Part shown: in pieces, positions 1 through 6,152 of the stretch
Layout of the letters: every line of letters begins with the position of its first letter
How positions within the stretch are numbered: position 1 is the stretch's first letter
Origin: Desulfosporosinus sp. UBA4726
GTDB taxonomy: Bacteria > Bacillota > Desulfitobacteriia > Desulfitobacteriales > Desulfitobacteriaceae
Assembly: GCA_002404215.1 (NCBI GenBank)
Contig: DHJG01000096.1
Coordinates: 9,473-17,166, forward strand
Length of the DNA stretch: 7,694 nt
Reading direction: 5' to 3'
Position numbers and translations under genes: made by a program
Notes under the pieces: model-generated
Seen by the model: the letters and a program-made list of their open reading frames with translations, nothing else
Told to the model about the DNA's origin: nothing
The model's database searches: none

Positions 1-36
1 AAGTAAAAATAATCATTGAAATTTTCTCGGTTTTTA

Positions 37-225
37 TCACTCAGGTGTACGGATAACCAAAACATCACATTTAGCAAAACGTACGATTGCCTCAGATACG
101 GAAAACGGAACCAATTAAGAAACGTTCAACAGCATTTAGTGTTTTCCAACATCGATTGATTTGCGAAATGCGTATTCAGCTTCTTTTGAACCGTCTACAG
201 CTACTAGAATACTTTTATAATGGCT
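37..225 (-). pseudogene. universal stress protein (UspA family) remnant, internally deleted
   Basis: A decayed Usp gene. Its 5' part (139-225) encodes SHYKSILVAVDGSKEAEYAF and nine more residues, the first beta strand and ATP-binding Asp of a UspA domain, and is read in frame from the upstream MFS gene. It ends at a TAA (136-138). The 3' part survives just beyond: one frame gives NAVERFLIGSV and another gives SVSEAIVRFAKCDVLVIRTP followed by E and a TGA at 37-39. These are the typical Usp C-terminal nucleotide-binding loop and last strand. The two 3' pieces are separated by a near-duplicated heptamer (98-104 and 105-111), a 7-bp insertion that explains the frame change. A normal Usp is about 140 aa, so roughly 80 residues of the middle are missing. 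An RBS-like AGAAAGGGA (complement of 229-237) lies just before the Usp segment without a start codon. Identification of both ends is firm; the mutational steps are inferred. Confidence 0.8.
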
Positions 226-1701
226 TAATCCCTTTCTGAAATTATTTGAAGGCTGTTCTACCTTTAAAGGATCCTTAAGTGATTCACTAGTGGGCTTTTT
301 AATAAATAAAGACAGTACGATATTTATCACCGCTAATAATAAACTGATTTTAAAGACCAGTAATGATCCCGCTGCTGCTGCTTGTCTTGGTTCATTCGCA
401 ATGGTTACTAAGTAACCATTTTGTTTTGCTGATAAAATCGATACCATTACCGCAATACCAATAGCACCAGCTACTTGTTGGATCGTTTGAGTTAAAGCGA
501 TTCCATCTGGATAGTACTGTCTTGGAAGAGAATTTAACGTGTTTGTTTGTACAGCAGCCAGCACTGCCCCTATACCTAACATCATGACGATATGAGTTAA
601 CACAATCATCCATAAAGCCGTGTCTGTACCAAATTGTGCATACATTAGATAACCAAGGGCTACTAAAATGGTTCCAGGTGTAATAACAGCTTTCGGACCA
701 TATTTGTCAAATAAACGACCTGTTGTTGGAGCTAATACACAGTTAAGTAAGCTACCTGGTAGAAGGATCAGACCTGTTGTAAAAGCAGCAAGTAATAATG
801 CCATTTGCATATACATTGGTAAAATGACAAGCATTGACAACATATTGAAAAATGTTATAAAACTCATAAAGATTCCAAGTACGAAAAGTGGGTAATGAAA
901 TGCTTTTAGATTTAGCATAGGATTCTCCATTTTTGTTTGACGAATCGCAAAAATAATCAGTGCTACAATTCCAATGATGATGGATCCAAGAACAGTTGTA
1001 CTTGTCCAACCAGCAACCCCAGCCACACTTACTCCGTAAACGATACCACCGAATCCAATCGTCGAAAGAATAACAGATAATACATCAATCGAAACCTTAC
1101 GTATCTCATTCACATTGGGTAAATAAATGAACCCGAAAACAAGAGAAAACAGTAAGAAAGGTATTGTTAATCCGAAAATCCAATGCCATGATAAGGTATC
1201 TAAAATAAGTCCCGCTAATGTTGGACCTAGTGTTGGACCAGCTAACATAACTAGGCCCATGAACCCCATCGCACCGCCGCGTTTATTCGGTGGATATATG
1301 GTGAAAATAACATTTTGGGTTAAAGGTAAAGTAATGGCTAATCCCGCCCCTTGAATGACACGTCCCGCTAATAAAACACCAAATACGGGTGCTACTGTCG
1401 CCAAAATTGTACCGCTAAGGGTCAGCACTATAGAAGTCATAAACATTTGACGCGTGGTAAATTTTTGCATCAAAATACCTGTTACTGGTACTAAAATACC
1501 TAATGTTAAAAAATAAGCTGTTGCTAACCATTGAACCGTCGTAGCATTGACATTGAATATTTGACTTAATTGTCCTAAGGCAATATTTAAAGCCGTTTCA
1601 CTAAAAAGTCCGACAAAGCCTGCCACTAAAAGAGCCACCATTATAGGCCCGGTTTTGATTTTCTGTTTCTCTATTGAGTCTGCTTCGATTTGTTGTTGCA
1701 T
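136..1701 (-). CDS. DHA2-family MFS multidrug exporter (LmrB/EmrB type) with Usp-derived C-terminal tail
   Basis: Proton-driven drug efflux permease of the 14-TM DHA2 (EmrB/QacA) group, in the cytoplasmic membrane. Hydrophobic segments run from about residue 18 to 467. Visible family marks are the QWLATAYFLTLGILVP stretch near 57-72, the motif-B Arg in AGRVIQGAG (112-120), the antiporter motif C AGPTLGPTLAG (154-164) followed by LDTLSWHWIFGLTIPF as in LmrB, and the cytoplasmic-loop motif GRLFDKYGPK (328-337). The ATG at 1701 has AAGGAG (1712-1717) 10 bases upstream, inside the end of the tetR gene, so the two genes are an operon. The protein is 521 aa, longer than usual for this family (about 470-510). 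The excess (493-521) is the start of a universal stress protein, so the native stop has been lost by fusion. The last TM ends near 467, so the transport core looks intact. Substrate cannot be read from sequence; lincomycin is the known substrate of B. subtilis LmrB. Confidence 0.9.
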   Translation of the reverse strand: MQQQIEADSIEKQKIKTGPIMVALLVAGFVGLFSETALNIALGQLSQIFNVNATTVQWLATAYFLTLGILVPVTGILMQKFTTRQMFMTSIVLTLSGTILATVAPVFGVLLAGRVIQGAGLAITLPLTQNVIFTIYPPNKRGGAMGFMGLVMLAGPTLGPTLAGLILDTLSWHWIFGLTIPFLLFSLVFGFIYLPNVNEIRKVSIDVLSVILSTIGFGGIVYGVSVAGVAGWTSTTVLGSIIIGIVALIIFAIRQTKMENPMLNLKAFHYPLFVLGIFMSFITFFNMLSMLVILPMYMQMALLLAAFTTGLILLPGSLLNCVLAPTTGRLFDKYGPKAVITPGTILVALGYLMYAQFGTDTALWMIVLTHIVMMLGIGAVLAAVQTNTLNSLPRQYYPDGIALTQTIQQVAGAIGIAVMVSILSAKQNGYLVTIANEPRQAAAAGSLLVFKISLLLAVINIVLSLFIKKPTSESLKDPLKVEQPSNNFRKGLSHYKSILVAVDGSKEAEYAFRKSIDVGKH

Positions 1702-1708
1702 TTATTAA

Positions 1709-2266
1709 TTACTCCTTAAATAGATTCGGTAATACATGCGAAATAATTTTTAGTGGATTGCTTGATTTTTGTGTTAAACAAAGCATCAGTCCACCTTCAA
1801 TAGAAGCCGTTATCATGAGAGCAATTGAATTAGCCGTTTCTTTCGAAAACCCCTCTGCTACTAACTTGTTCGAATAAATCCCTTGAATCTTTGTGTATAA
1901 GAGAGAACAGGCATTCCGGACCGGTTCACTTAGTGATGCCATTTCGCTAACGATGCTGCTAAATGTATAACCAGCAATCGTATCTTCTCGCTCAAAGTCT
2001 TCTACTAATTTTCCAATCATTGCCTGTGTGGCTTCTTGAGTCGTTTGATATTGTTTGAAAATTTCCTCGATGTCCGTAGTAACCTCTTCATTCATTGACT
2101 GAAGGCAAGCGATGAGTAATTCTTCTTTTCCTTTTGGAAAGTGGTGATAAAGTGAGCCTTTTGAAATGTTACATGCTTTTAAAATCTCATTTAATCCTAC
2201 ACCCAAATATCCCTTTTGCTGAAAAAGCGTTGTCGCGATGTCAATTATCAACAATTTTGTATTCAT
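1709..2266 (-). CDS. TetR-family repressor, LmrA/YxaF-like
   Basis: A 185-aa TetR-type DNA-binding repressor. The N-terminal helix-turn-helix covers about residues 20-46, with GVGLNEILKACNISKGSLYH then HFPKGKEEL, the recognition-helix signature of the LmrA/YxaF subgroup (B. subtilis LmrA has a very similar KGSLYYHFPGGKEQL). The C-terminal ligand-binding half contains the subgroup's typical late segment IEGGLMLCLTQKSSNPLKII. The gene lies directly upstream of the MFS exporter, with 7 bp between its stop and that ATG, matching the lmrA-lmrB arrangement, so it most likely represses its own operon until a drug binds. I chose ATG 2266 because homology begins there; the frame stays open upstream to 2317, but that stretch spans the operator and promoter. 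GGAGG (2282-2286 complement) is 15 bases from this ATG, longer than ideal. The effector is unknown. Confidence 0.9.
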   Translation of the reverse strand: MNTKLLIIDIATTLFQQKGYLGVGLNEILKACNISKGSLYHHFPKGKEELLIACLQSMNEEVTTDIEEIFKQYQTTQEATQAMIGKLVEDFEREDTIAGYTFSSIVSEMASLSEPVRNACSLLYTKIQGIYSNKLVAEGFSKETANSIALMITASIEGGLMLCLTQKSSNPLKIISHVLPNLFKE

Positions 2267-2287
2267 TCCCGTAGTACATCTCCTCCA

Positions 2288-2308
2288 TACCAACCAGTCT
2301 GTTTTGTA
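2288..2308 (-). promoter_or_regulatory. probable TetR operator (21-bp imperfect palindrome)
   Basis: Read on the minus strand, the half-sites are TACnAAnCAG and CTGnTTnGTA around a single central base; 8 of 10 base pairs are symmetric. It begins at the last base of the -10 hexamer, covers the expected transcription start, and stops just before the Shine-Dalgarno sequence, so a bound repressor would block initiation. This is the usual place and size of a TetR-family operator. The palindrome is seen directly; binding by the adjacent TetR is inferred. Confidence 0.65.
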
Positions 2309-2337
2309 GTATATCAAAAAAAAATCTTTTATGTCAA
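2308..2337 (-). promoter_or_regulatory. sigma-A type promoter of the tetR-MFS operon
   Basis: On the minus strand there is a perfect -35 TTGACA (2337-2332), an 18-base T-rich spacer and a -10 TATACT (2313-2308), placing transcription start near 2301, about 35 bases before the tetR ATG. The -10 abuts the 21-bp palindrome. T/A tracts flank the -35 on both sides. Confidence 0.8.
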
Positions 2338-2347
2338 GATTTTTTTT
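2317..2347. repeat. AT inverted repeat A8TCTT-N7-AAGAT8 overlapping the tetR promoter
   Basis: Perfect 12-bp arms (2317-2328 and 2336-2347) are separated by 7 bases. The tetR -35 hexamer overlaps the loop and right arm. The stem has one G-C pair, so it is unlikely to be a strong terminator. It could be a second protein-binding site, an intrinsically bent region, or chance symmetry between two homopolymer tracts. Confidence 0.4.
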
Positions 2348-2525
2348 GTAAAGTTTTTATGGTAACAGGGTCCCTGCCGCAATTGTCTCCAGAGAATATG
2401 GAATACCTTGCATTGTTGTGAAAGTATGGCGAAAGTAAGACATAAGTTGAACATTGCCATAAAAATGTCACAAACAATCTTAAGCTTAGTGATAAAATAA
2501 AGGAGTGATGCGAGGGAGGTATGGA

Positions 2526-3224
2526 ATGAACAAGTATCTATTAATTGCTGATGACAATGACAGTATCCTGGATATATTAAAGACCTATGTCAGGAAAGAA
2601 GGCTTTTTTCCAATTGTTGCGCATGATGGGGAAGAGGCGATAGATAGGTTTATAAACTATAAACCATTGCTTATACTGCTGGATGTTTTGATGCCTAAGA
2701 AAGATGGCTTTGCTGTTTGCCGCGAAATCCGTCAAAGTTCCAATGTACCCATCATAATGATTACGGCTAAAGGAGAAGATGGGGATCGCATCATGGGGCT
2801 CGATATTGGGGCGGATGACTATATTGTGAAACCCTTCAGCCCTAAAGAAGTCATGGCGCGAATCCGCGCTGTTTTAAGGCGACTCGATATTTCAGATGAG
2901 CAAAGCCAAGATGTCATTTTTCACCCTGGCCTGAAAATTAAACTTTCGGACTATGAAGTGTTGATTAGTGGGCAACCGATTAGCCTTACAAAGAAAGAGA
3001 TAGAGATTTTATGGGTTTTGGCAGCTAACCCAGGGAAGGTTTTTTCACGAGACAATCTACTCAACAGCGTATGGGGTTATGAGTATTTTGGCGATGCTCG
3101 CACGGTCGACACCCATATTAAAAGACTGAGGTCTAAACTGAATATTTCTGAAAACTTGAGCTGGGATATAAAAACTATTTGGGGTGTCGGGTACAAATTT
3201 GAGGTAAAGCATGTTGAAGAATAA
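2526..3224 (+). CDS. OmpR/PhoB-family two-component response regulator
   Basis: A 232-aa cytoplasmic transcription factor. The receiver domain (about 1-118) has the acidic pair D9/D10, phospho-acceptor D53 in LLDVLMPKKDG, T80 in MITAKGED and K102 in YIVKPFSP, so all phosphorylation residues are present. The winged-helix domain (about 133-229) has the typical LTKKEIEILWVLAANPGKVF, the recognition segment RTVDTHIKRLRSKL and the terminal GVGYKFE wing. I chose ATG 2526 because GGGAGG (2514-2519) lies 6 bases upstream and homology starts with this Met; GTG 2505 and ATG 2508 in the same frame lack a well-spaced RBS. The gene overlaps the downstream kinase by 14 bp, so the two are translationally coupled partners. 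The regulon is unknown. The divergent tetR operon is a possible but unsupported target. I see no convincing -35/-10 pair in 2350-2510; TAAAAT at 2493-2498 is a possible -10 without a -35. Confidence 0.95.
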   Translation: MNKYLLIADDNDSILDILKTYVRKEGFFPIVAHDGEEAIDRFINYKPLLILLDVLMPKKDGFAVCREIRQSSNVPIIMITAKGEDGDRIMGLDIGADDYIVKPFSPKEVMARIRAVLRRLDISDEQSQDVIFHPGLKIKLSDYEVLISGQPISLTKKEIEILWVLAANPGKVFSRDNLLNSVWGYEYFGDARTVDTHIKRLRSKLNISENLSWDIKTIWGVGYKFEVKHVEE

Positions 3225-5040
3225 AATCGCAGTTAAACTTACGGCTGGGTTTGTTGTCATTGTACTGATATCTATGCTAGCTATAGGGATATTTTTTATC
3301 CAAATGTTTAGGCAATATGCCTTTAATAGTAGAGAAAATACTATGTTGGCCAGCGCACGAAGCATTTCGCTGGTCGTAGCCAACTACTATCAAAGTAATA
3401 GTCAGATGCCGGGCTTCGGTGCCTACATGCGGTCACTTGATACACTAACAGAGTCGAAAGTATGGATTACCGATGGCAAAGGGAACCTCTCTATAATGGC
3501 TGGTATGGGACAAGGCAAGATGGGACAGGGTCTGGGGCAAGGTCTTGGTCAGGGTCTGGGGAAAGGTAACTTGAAAAATTCAGGGCCTCTCCCTAAGGAG
3601 GCTGAGAACGTAATCCAAGAGGTTCTTTCAGGAAAAGAATCAGTAAGCGAAAGTTTTAGCAGTGTCTATAACGAAGCCACTATAACAGTGGGCGTACCGA
3701 TCGCTGATTCCAATCATCTAATCATTGGCTCGGTGCTGCTTCATTCTCCTGTAACTGGGGTTACCGAAACGCTGAATAGAGCGATGAGGATATTGGCAAT
3801 CAGTCTTCTGGCAGCACTAATTCTTGCTGTGGCCTTGGGTATTTTCTATTCCTTGCTCTTTACCCGTCCCTTGAAAGCCATGAATCTCACCGCGCTCGAA
3901 ATAACGCGAGGTAATTATTCAGCAAGAACAGGGATTTACAGGAAGGATGAATTAGGACAGCTGGGAAATTCACTGGACCTTTTGGCTACAGAGTTGGGCT
4001 CAACGATCAACCAACTATTTCAGGAGAAAGGAAAACTAAAGGACATAATAGCGAGTATCTCAGAAGGAATTATCGCCTTCGATTCGAACCTAAAGCCGGT
4101 GAGTGTCAATAATGCTCTCGCGGAAATTATGAGTAGGCCTCAGCCATATTTGAAAGAAGACCTGGAAATAGACCTCAATAATTTAGAAATTGAGGTCCCG
4201 CTTACTAACGTCATGAAAGAAAAGAAGTCCTTGCAGCTGTTGAAAGATTGGGTGGGTAAAAAGCTTTTATTGACCTTGTCACCGATTGTGGATAACTACG
4301 GAGCGGTAACCGGAGGTGTTGCGTTGGTTCAGGATATCAGTGAAAGCGAGCGAGTTGAACAACTACGCCGGGATTTTGTTGCTAATGTGTCTCATGAATT
4401 TCGTACGCCACTGACGGTCATTCGTGGTTCCTTGGAAGCATTGGTAGATGGTACTGTTGAAAATAGCGAGGATATTAGGCGTTATCAAGAAAGGATGCTT
4501 TCAGAAACGCATGGTTTGGAACGTTTGGTAGGCGATCTCTTGGCACTTTCTAGCCTTCAATCCGGCAAAATAACAATCAATAAAGAAACAATCCATATTC
4601 CGAGCCTTTTGGCAGATGCGGTAAAGAGTCTTCAGACAATCGCTCTGAAAAAGAGCATTGAAATCGTATATCGATCTGAGCATGACGTTCCTCTTTTGAT
4701 AGGTGACTATGACCGTTTGCGTCAACTGTTTGTAATATTATTAGACAATGCCATTAAATTTTCGCCAAATGGTACTAAGGTGTCAGTTGAATACAAAGTA
4801 CTGAACCTGAATACGCTTTTGATAATAATTAGCGATCAAGGGTATGGCATTTCGGAAGCTGATCTACCACATATCTGGGATCGTTTTTATAAAGTCGATA
4901 AATCCCGAAAAGGTAATAGTACCGGGCTGGGCCTTGCTATTGCAAAGCATCTGATGGAGCTTCACAATGCTAAGGTTTCAGTACAGAGCGAGCTCGAAAA
5001 GGGTACTACGATAGAAGTGAAGCTCCCCATAACTAATTAA
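3211..5040 (+). CDS. membrane sensor histidine kinase with HAMP and PAS domains (PhoR-like)
   Basis: A 609-aa partner of the upstream response regulator. In order: TM1 about 12-33; an extracytoplasmic sensor loop of about 160 residues; TM2 194-217; HAMP about 218-267; PAS about 282-380 (IIASISEGIIAFDSNLKPV); and HisKA with phospho-acceptor H395 in VSHEFRTPL. The catalytic ATPase domain has the N box at N513 (LLDNAIKF), G1 at D542 (SDQGYGIS), an F-box-like WDRFYKVDKS, and G2 at G572 (GLGLAIAKH). All catalytic motifs are intact. The sensor loop contains an odd low-complexity stretch, residues 99-119, of Met-Gly-Gln and Gly-Leu-Gly-Gln units. The start ATG 3211 has GAGGTAA nearby, within the regulator's last codons. 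The architecture matches PhoR/ResE/WalK kinases, but the signal is not recognisable, so I give no symbol. Confidence 0.95.
   Translation: MLKNKIAVKLTAGFVVIVLISMLAIGIFFIQMFRQYAFNSRENTMLASARSISLVVANYYQSNSQMPGFGAYMRSLDTLTESKVWITDGKGNLSIMAGMGQGKMGQGLGQGLGQGLGKGNLKNSGPLPKEAENVIQEVLSGKESVSESFSSVYNEATITVGVPIADSNHLIIGSVLLHSPVTGVTETLNRAMRILAISLLAALILAVALGIFYSLLFTRPLKAMNLTALEITRGNYSARTGIYRKDELGQLGNSLDLLATELGSTINQLFQEKGKLKDIIASISEGIIAFDSNLKPVSVNNALAEIMSRPQPYLKEDLEIDLNNLEIEVPLTNVMKEKKSLQLLKDWVGKKLLLTLSPIVDNYGAVTGGVALVQDISESERVEQLRRDFVANVSHEFRTPLTVIRGSLEALVDGTVENSEDIRRYQERMLSETHGLERLVGDLLALSSLQSGKITINKETIHIPSLLADAVKSLQTIALKKSIEIVYRSEHDVPLLIGDYDRLRQLFVILLDNAIKFSPNGTKVSVEYKVLNLNTLLIIISDQGYGISEADLPHIWDRFYKVDKSRKGNSTGLGLAIAKHLMELHNAKVSVQSELEKGTTIEVKLPITN
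3529..3564 (+). repeat. 12-bp tandem repeat (3 units) in the kinase sensor domain
   Basis: Three head-to-tail units of consensus GGTCTKGGKMAR (3529-3540, 3541-3552, 3553-3564) encode Gly-Leu-Gly-Gln/Lys. They are preceded by two more diverged Met-Gly-Gln/Lys units from 3505. Because units are whole codons, gain or loss of copies keeps the frame and changes only the length of an extracytoplasmic loop. Confidence 0.85.
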
Positions 5041-5110
5041 GGTTTACATAAAGCAATAATACATTGAGGTGTTATGGGTCGGAATTGAGTATTGCAAAGA
5101 ACTGAGTATA

Positions 5111-5464
5111 TTAATAATTATGTGTACCTACAACTACTGGCTTACCATATTTTCCTTCCAGTTTCGCTTTAATCCCGTCGAGGTCAATGGGACACGCAGC
5201 GGTGTTTTTAGCCCTGACTACACAGGTACCAATATGAATAGCATCTACATCCTGCAATATATAATCAGCCATTTCCATTACTAAGCCAACCTTAGGCATA
5301 ACTAAGCCAGGGCAATCGCCACAACCACTGAGACCCACAATCTGAACGGAGTCATATTTTGCAAATTCACCCTCTTTTAGCTGAGCCGCTTTAAAACACT
5401 TCAAGCAAGCAATACAACTTACATCACGAATTTTGGTACAGGAAACAATTAAGATATTAGCCAT
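5111..5464 (-). CDS. CGGC-domain protein, putative metal-binding
   Basis: A 117-aa soluble protein of the CGGC domain family, found mainly in anaerobes and predicted to bind metal; no reaction is established. Cysteines are at 9, 17, 20, 23, 48, 51, 81 and 91. The first cluster is CTKIRDVSCIACLKC. The family core appears here as SGCGDCPG (C48/C51). A later HIGTC (77-81) and AACP (89-92) complete the expected pattern. There is no signal peptide or TM segment, so it is cytoplasmic. The ATG at 5464 has AAGGGGG about 10 bases upstream. It is transcribed toward the kinase, leaving 70 bp between convergent stops in which I see no strong terminator, only GCAATA (5053-5058) and TATTGC (5090-5095) far apart. 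The length is normal for a compact member. It may be functionally linked to the metallocluster genes to its right, but it is on the other strand. Confidence 0.8.
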   Translation of the reverse strand: MANILIVSCTKIRDVSCIACLKCFKAAQLKEGEFAKYDSVQIVGLSGCGDCPGLVMPKVGLVMEMADYILQDVDAIHIGTCVVRAKNTAACPIDLDGIKAKLEGKYGKPVVVGTHNY

Positions 5465-5511
5465 TAATCCAGTCCCCCTTTATTCCTAATTATGGAGATA
5501 TATTCCACGCG

Positions 5512-5534
5512 GAAGACGAAAATCCTCTGTCTTC
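5512..5534. repeat. inverted repeat GAAGAC-N11-GTCTTC upstream of the CGGC gene
   Basis: Perfect 6-bp arms with an 11-base loop, 48 bases before the CGGC start codon on its strand. It could be a leader hairpin or an operator. No clear promoter hexamers were found beside it, so its role is open. Confidence 0.35.
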
Positions 5535-5557
5535 AGAATCGAATGTTTAATATTTAT

Positions 5558-6012
5558 GATTATTTAATTGGTTCTAAGCCATGGACATTATGATCACACT
5601 GGAGGAGTGATGAAATTCCTCAATAGTAAAAAAGGGTCAATCCCAGTTTATGGTCATCCAGATTTGATGGTGCCGCGCTATGGGCGGGATTTCATGGGTC
5701 AAGGCGAGCTTTATCTTGGTGTACCATTCAGGACGGAACAGCTTGAAAGCGCCGGTGCGAATTTTATTTTGCAACGGGAGCCTATAAAAATTAGGCCGGA
5801 TCTATGGTTGAGCGGTGAAATACCTCGCAACACGGATTTTGAACTAGTGGATGATCGTATGTTGCGGAAAATCGGTAGCATATCTGAAAACATTGAATTT
5901 GGAGGTTATTTCGCCAAATCATTGCACGGGATTACCAATGGCTAGGCGCTTGGCAGTGGAATTCCCTGATCAGTTCAAATGGGCGAGTGCCGAGGTGACA
6001 TTGGAGTTCTAA
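5558..6012 (+). pseudogene. metallo-beta-lactamase-fold hydrolase remnant (dihydropterin/RFAP-synthase-like MBL group)
   Basis: A broken gene of the long MBL-fold family often annotated as 7,8-dihydropterin-6-methyl dihydropteroate/RFAP-synthase-like hydrolases (intact length about 270-290 aa). Three frames carry it. DYLI (5558-5569) precedes a one-base shift into VLSHGHYDHTGGVMKFL (from 5571), the first zinc motif HxHxDH. That frame continues through WLSGEIPRNTDFELVDDR and reaches GGYF near 5912. A second shift then gives SPNHCTGLPMARRLAVEFP (from 5911), the family's C-terminal HCTG zinc/active-site motif, ending with a TAA at 6010-6012. Missing are the N-terminal ~70 residues and the middle segment with the DDQ and GCxHxG motifs. 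No RBS is present, and a stop precedes TTG 5568. The 125-codon frame 5568-5945 is therefore only a fragment and cannot make an active enzyme. Family membership is firm; exact substrate class is uncertain. Confidence 0.8.
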
Positions 6013-6021
6013 TAATGAAAT

Positions 6022-6043
6022 ACATCAATAGAATAATTGATGT
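6022..6043. promoter_or_regulatory. palindromic operator copy A, upstream of merR-like gene
   Basis: Perfect 8-bp arms ACATCAAT (6022-6029) and ATTGATGT (6036-6043) around six bases. The right arm contains the -35 hexamer of the merR-like promoter. The same 22-bp geometry recurs at 6585-6606 and 6945-6966. This is the most symmetric of the three. The placement suits autoregulation; the binding protein is not known. Confidence 0.7.
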
Positions 6044-6065
6044 TTATAAAATAGTAATATATAAT
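6037..6065 (+). promoter_or_regulatory. promoter of the merR-like gene
   Basis: -35 TTGATG (6037-6042), a 17-base spacer, and a perfect -10 TATAAT (6060-6065), giving a start near 6072 and an 80-base leader. The weak -35 lies inside palindrome A. A second possible -35 TTGACA (6073-6078) is followed after 19 bases by TAGAGT (6098-6103); that long spacer is typical of MerR-activated promoters, but I see no palindrome within it. Confidence 0.6.
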
Positions 6066-6152
6066 ATCTATATTGACATGGTAGAGTAAAGCAGAATTAG
6101 AGTGTATTGAACATTGTAAAATAATTTTAAAGAACTTTGGATGTGAGAAACA

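Noticed and set aside
392..1354. Open frames on both strands inside the MFS gene (for example 392-613, 668-895, 752-1009, 1127-1354)
   Set aside because: They lie wholly within the well-supported exporter gene, have no RBS and encode compositionally odd peptides; they are shadows.
1674..1877. Plus-strand frame of 67 codons across the tetR-MFS junction
   Set aside because: It is antisense to the ends of two clear genes, without RBS or family resemblance.
2366..2376. Palindrome CAGGGTCCCTG between the divergent tetR and response-regulator genes
   Set aside because: Short 5-bp arms, no repeat elsewhere in the window, not placed on a recognisable promoter; too little to call an operator or riboswitch part.
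5053..5095. Possible terminator GCAATA...TATTGC between the kinase and the CGGC gene
   Set aside because: Six-base arms 31 bases apart with no T-run; not a credible intrinsic terminator.
5069..5284. Plus-strand 71-codon frame downstream of the kinase
   Set aside because: It overlaps the CGGC gene antisense, whose cysteine motifs and RBS are clear.
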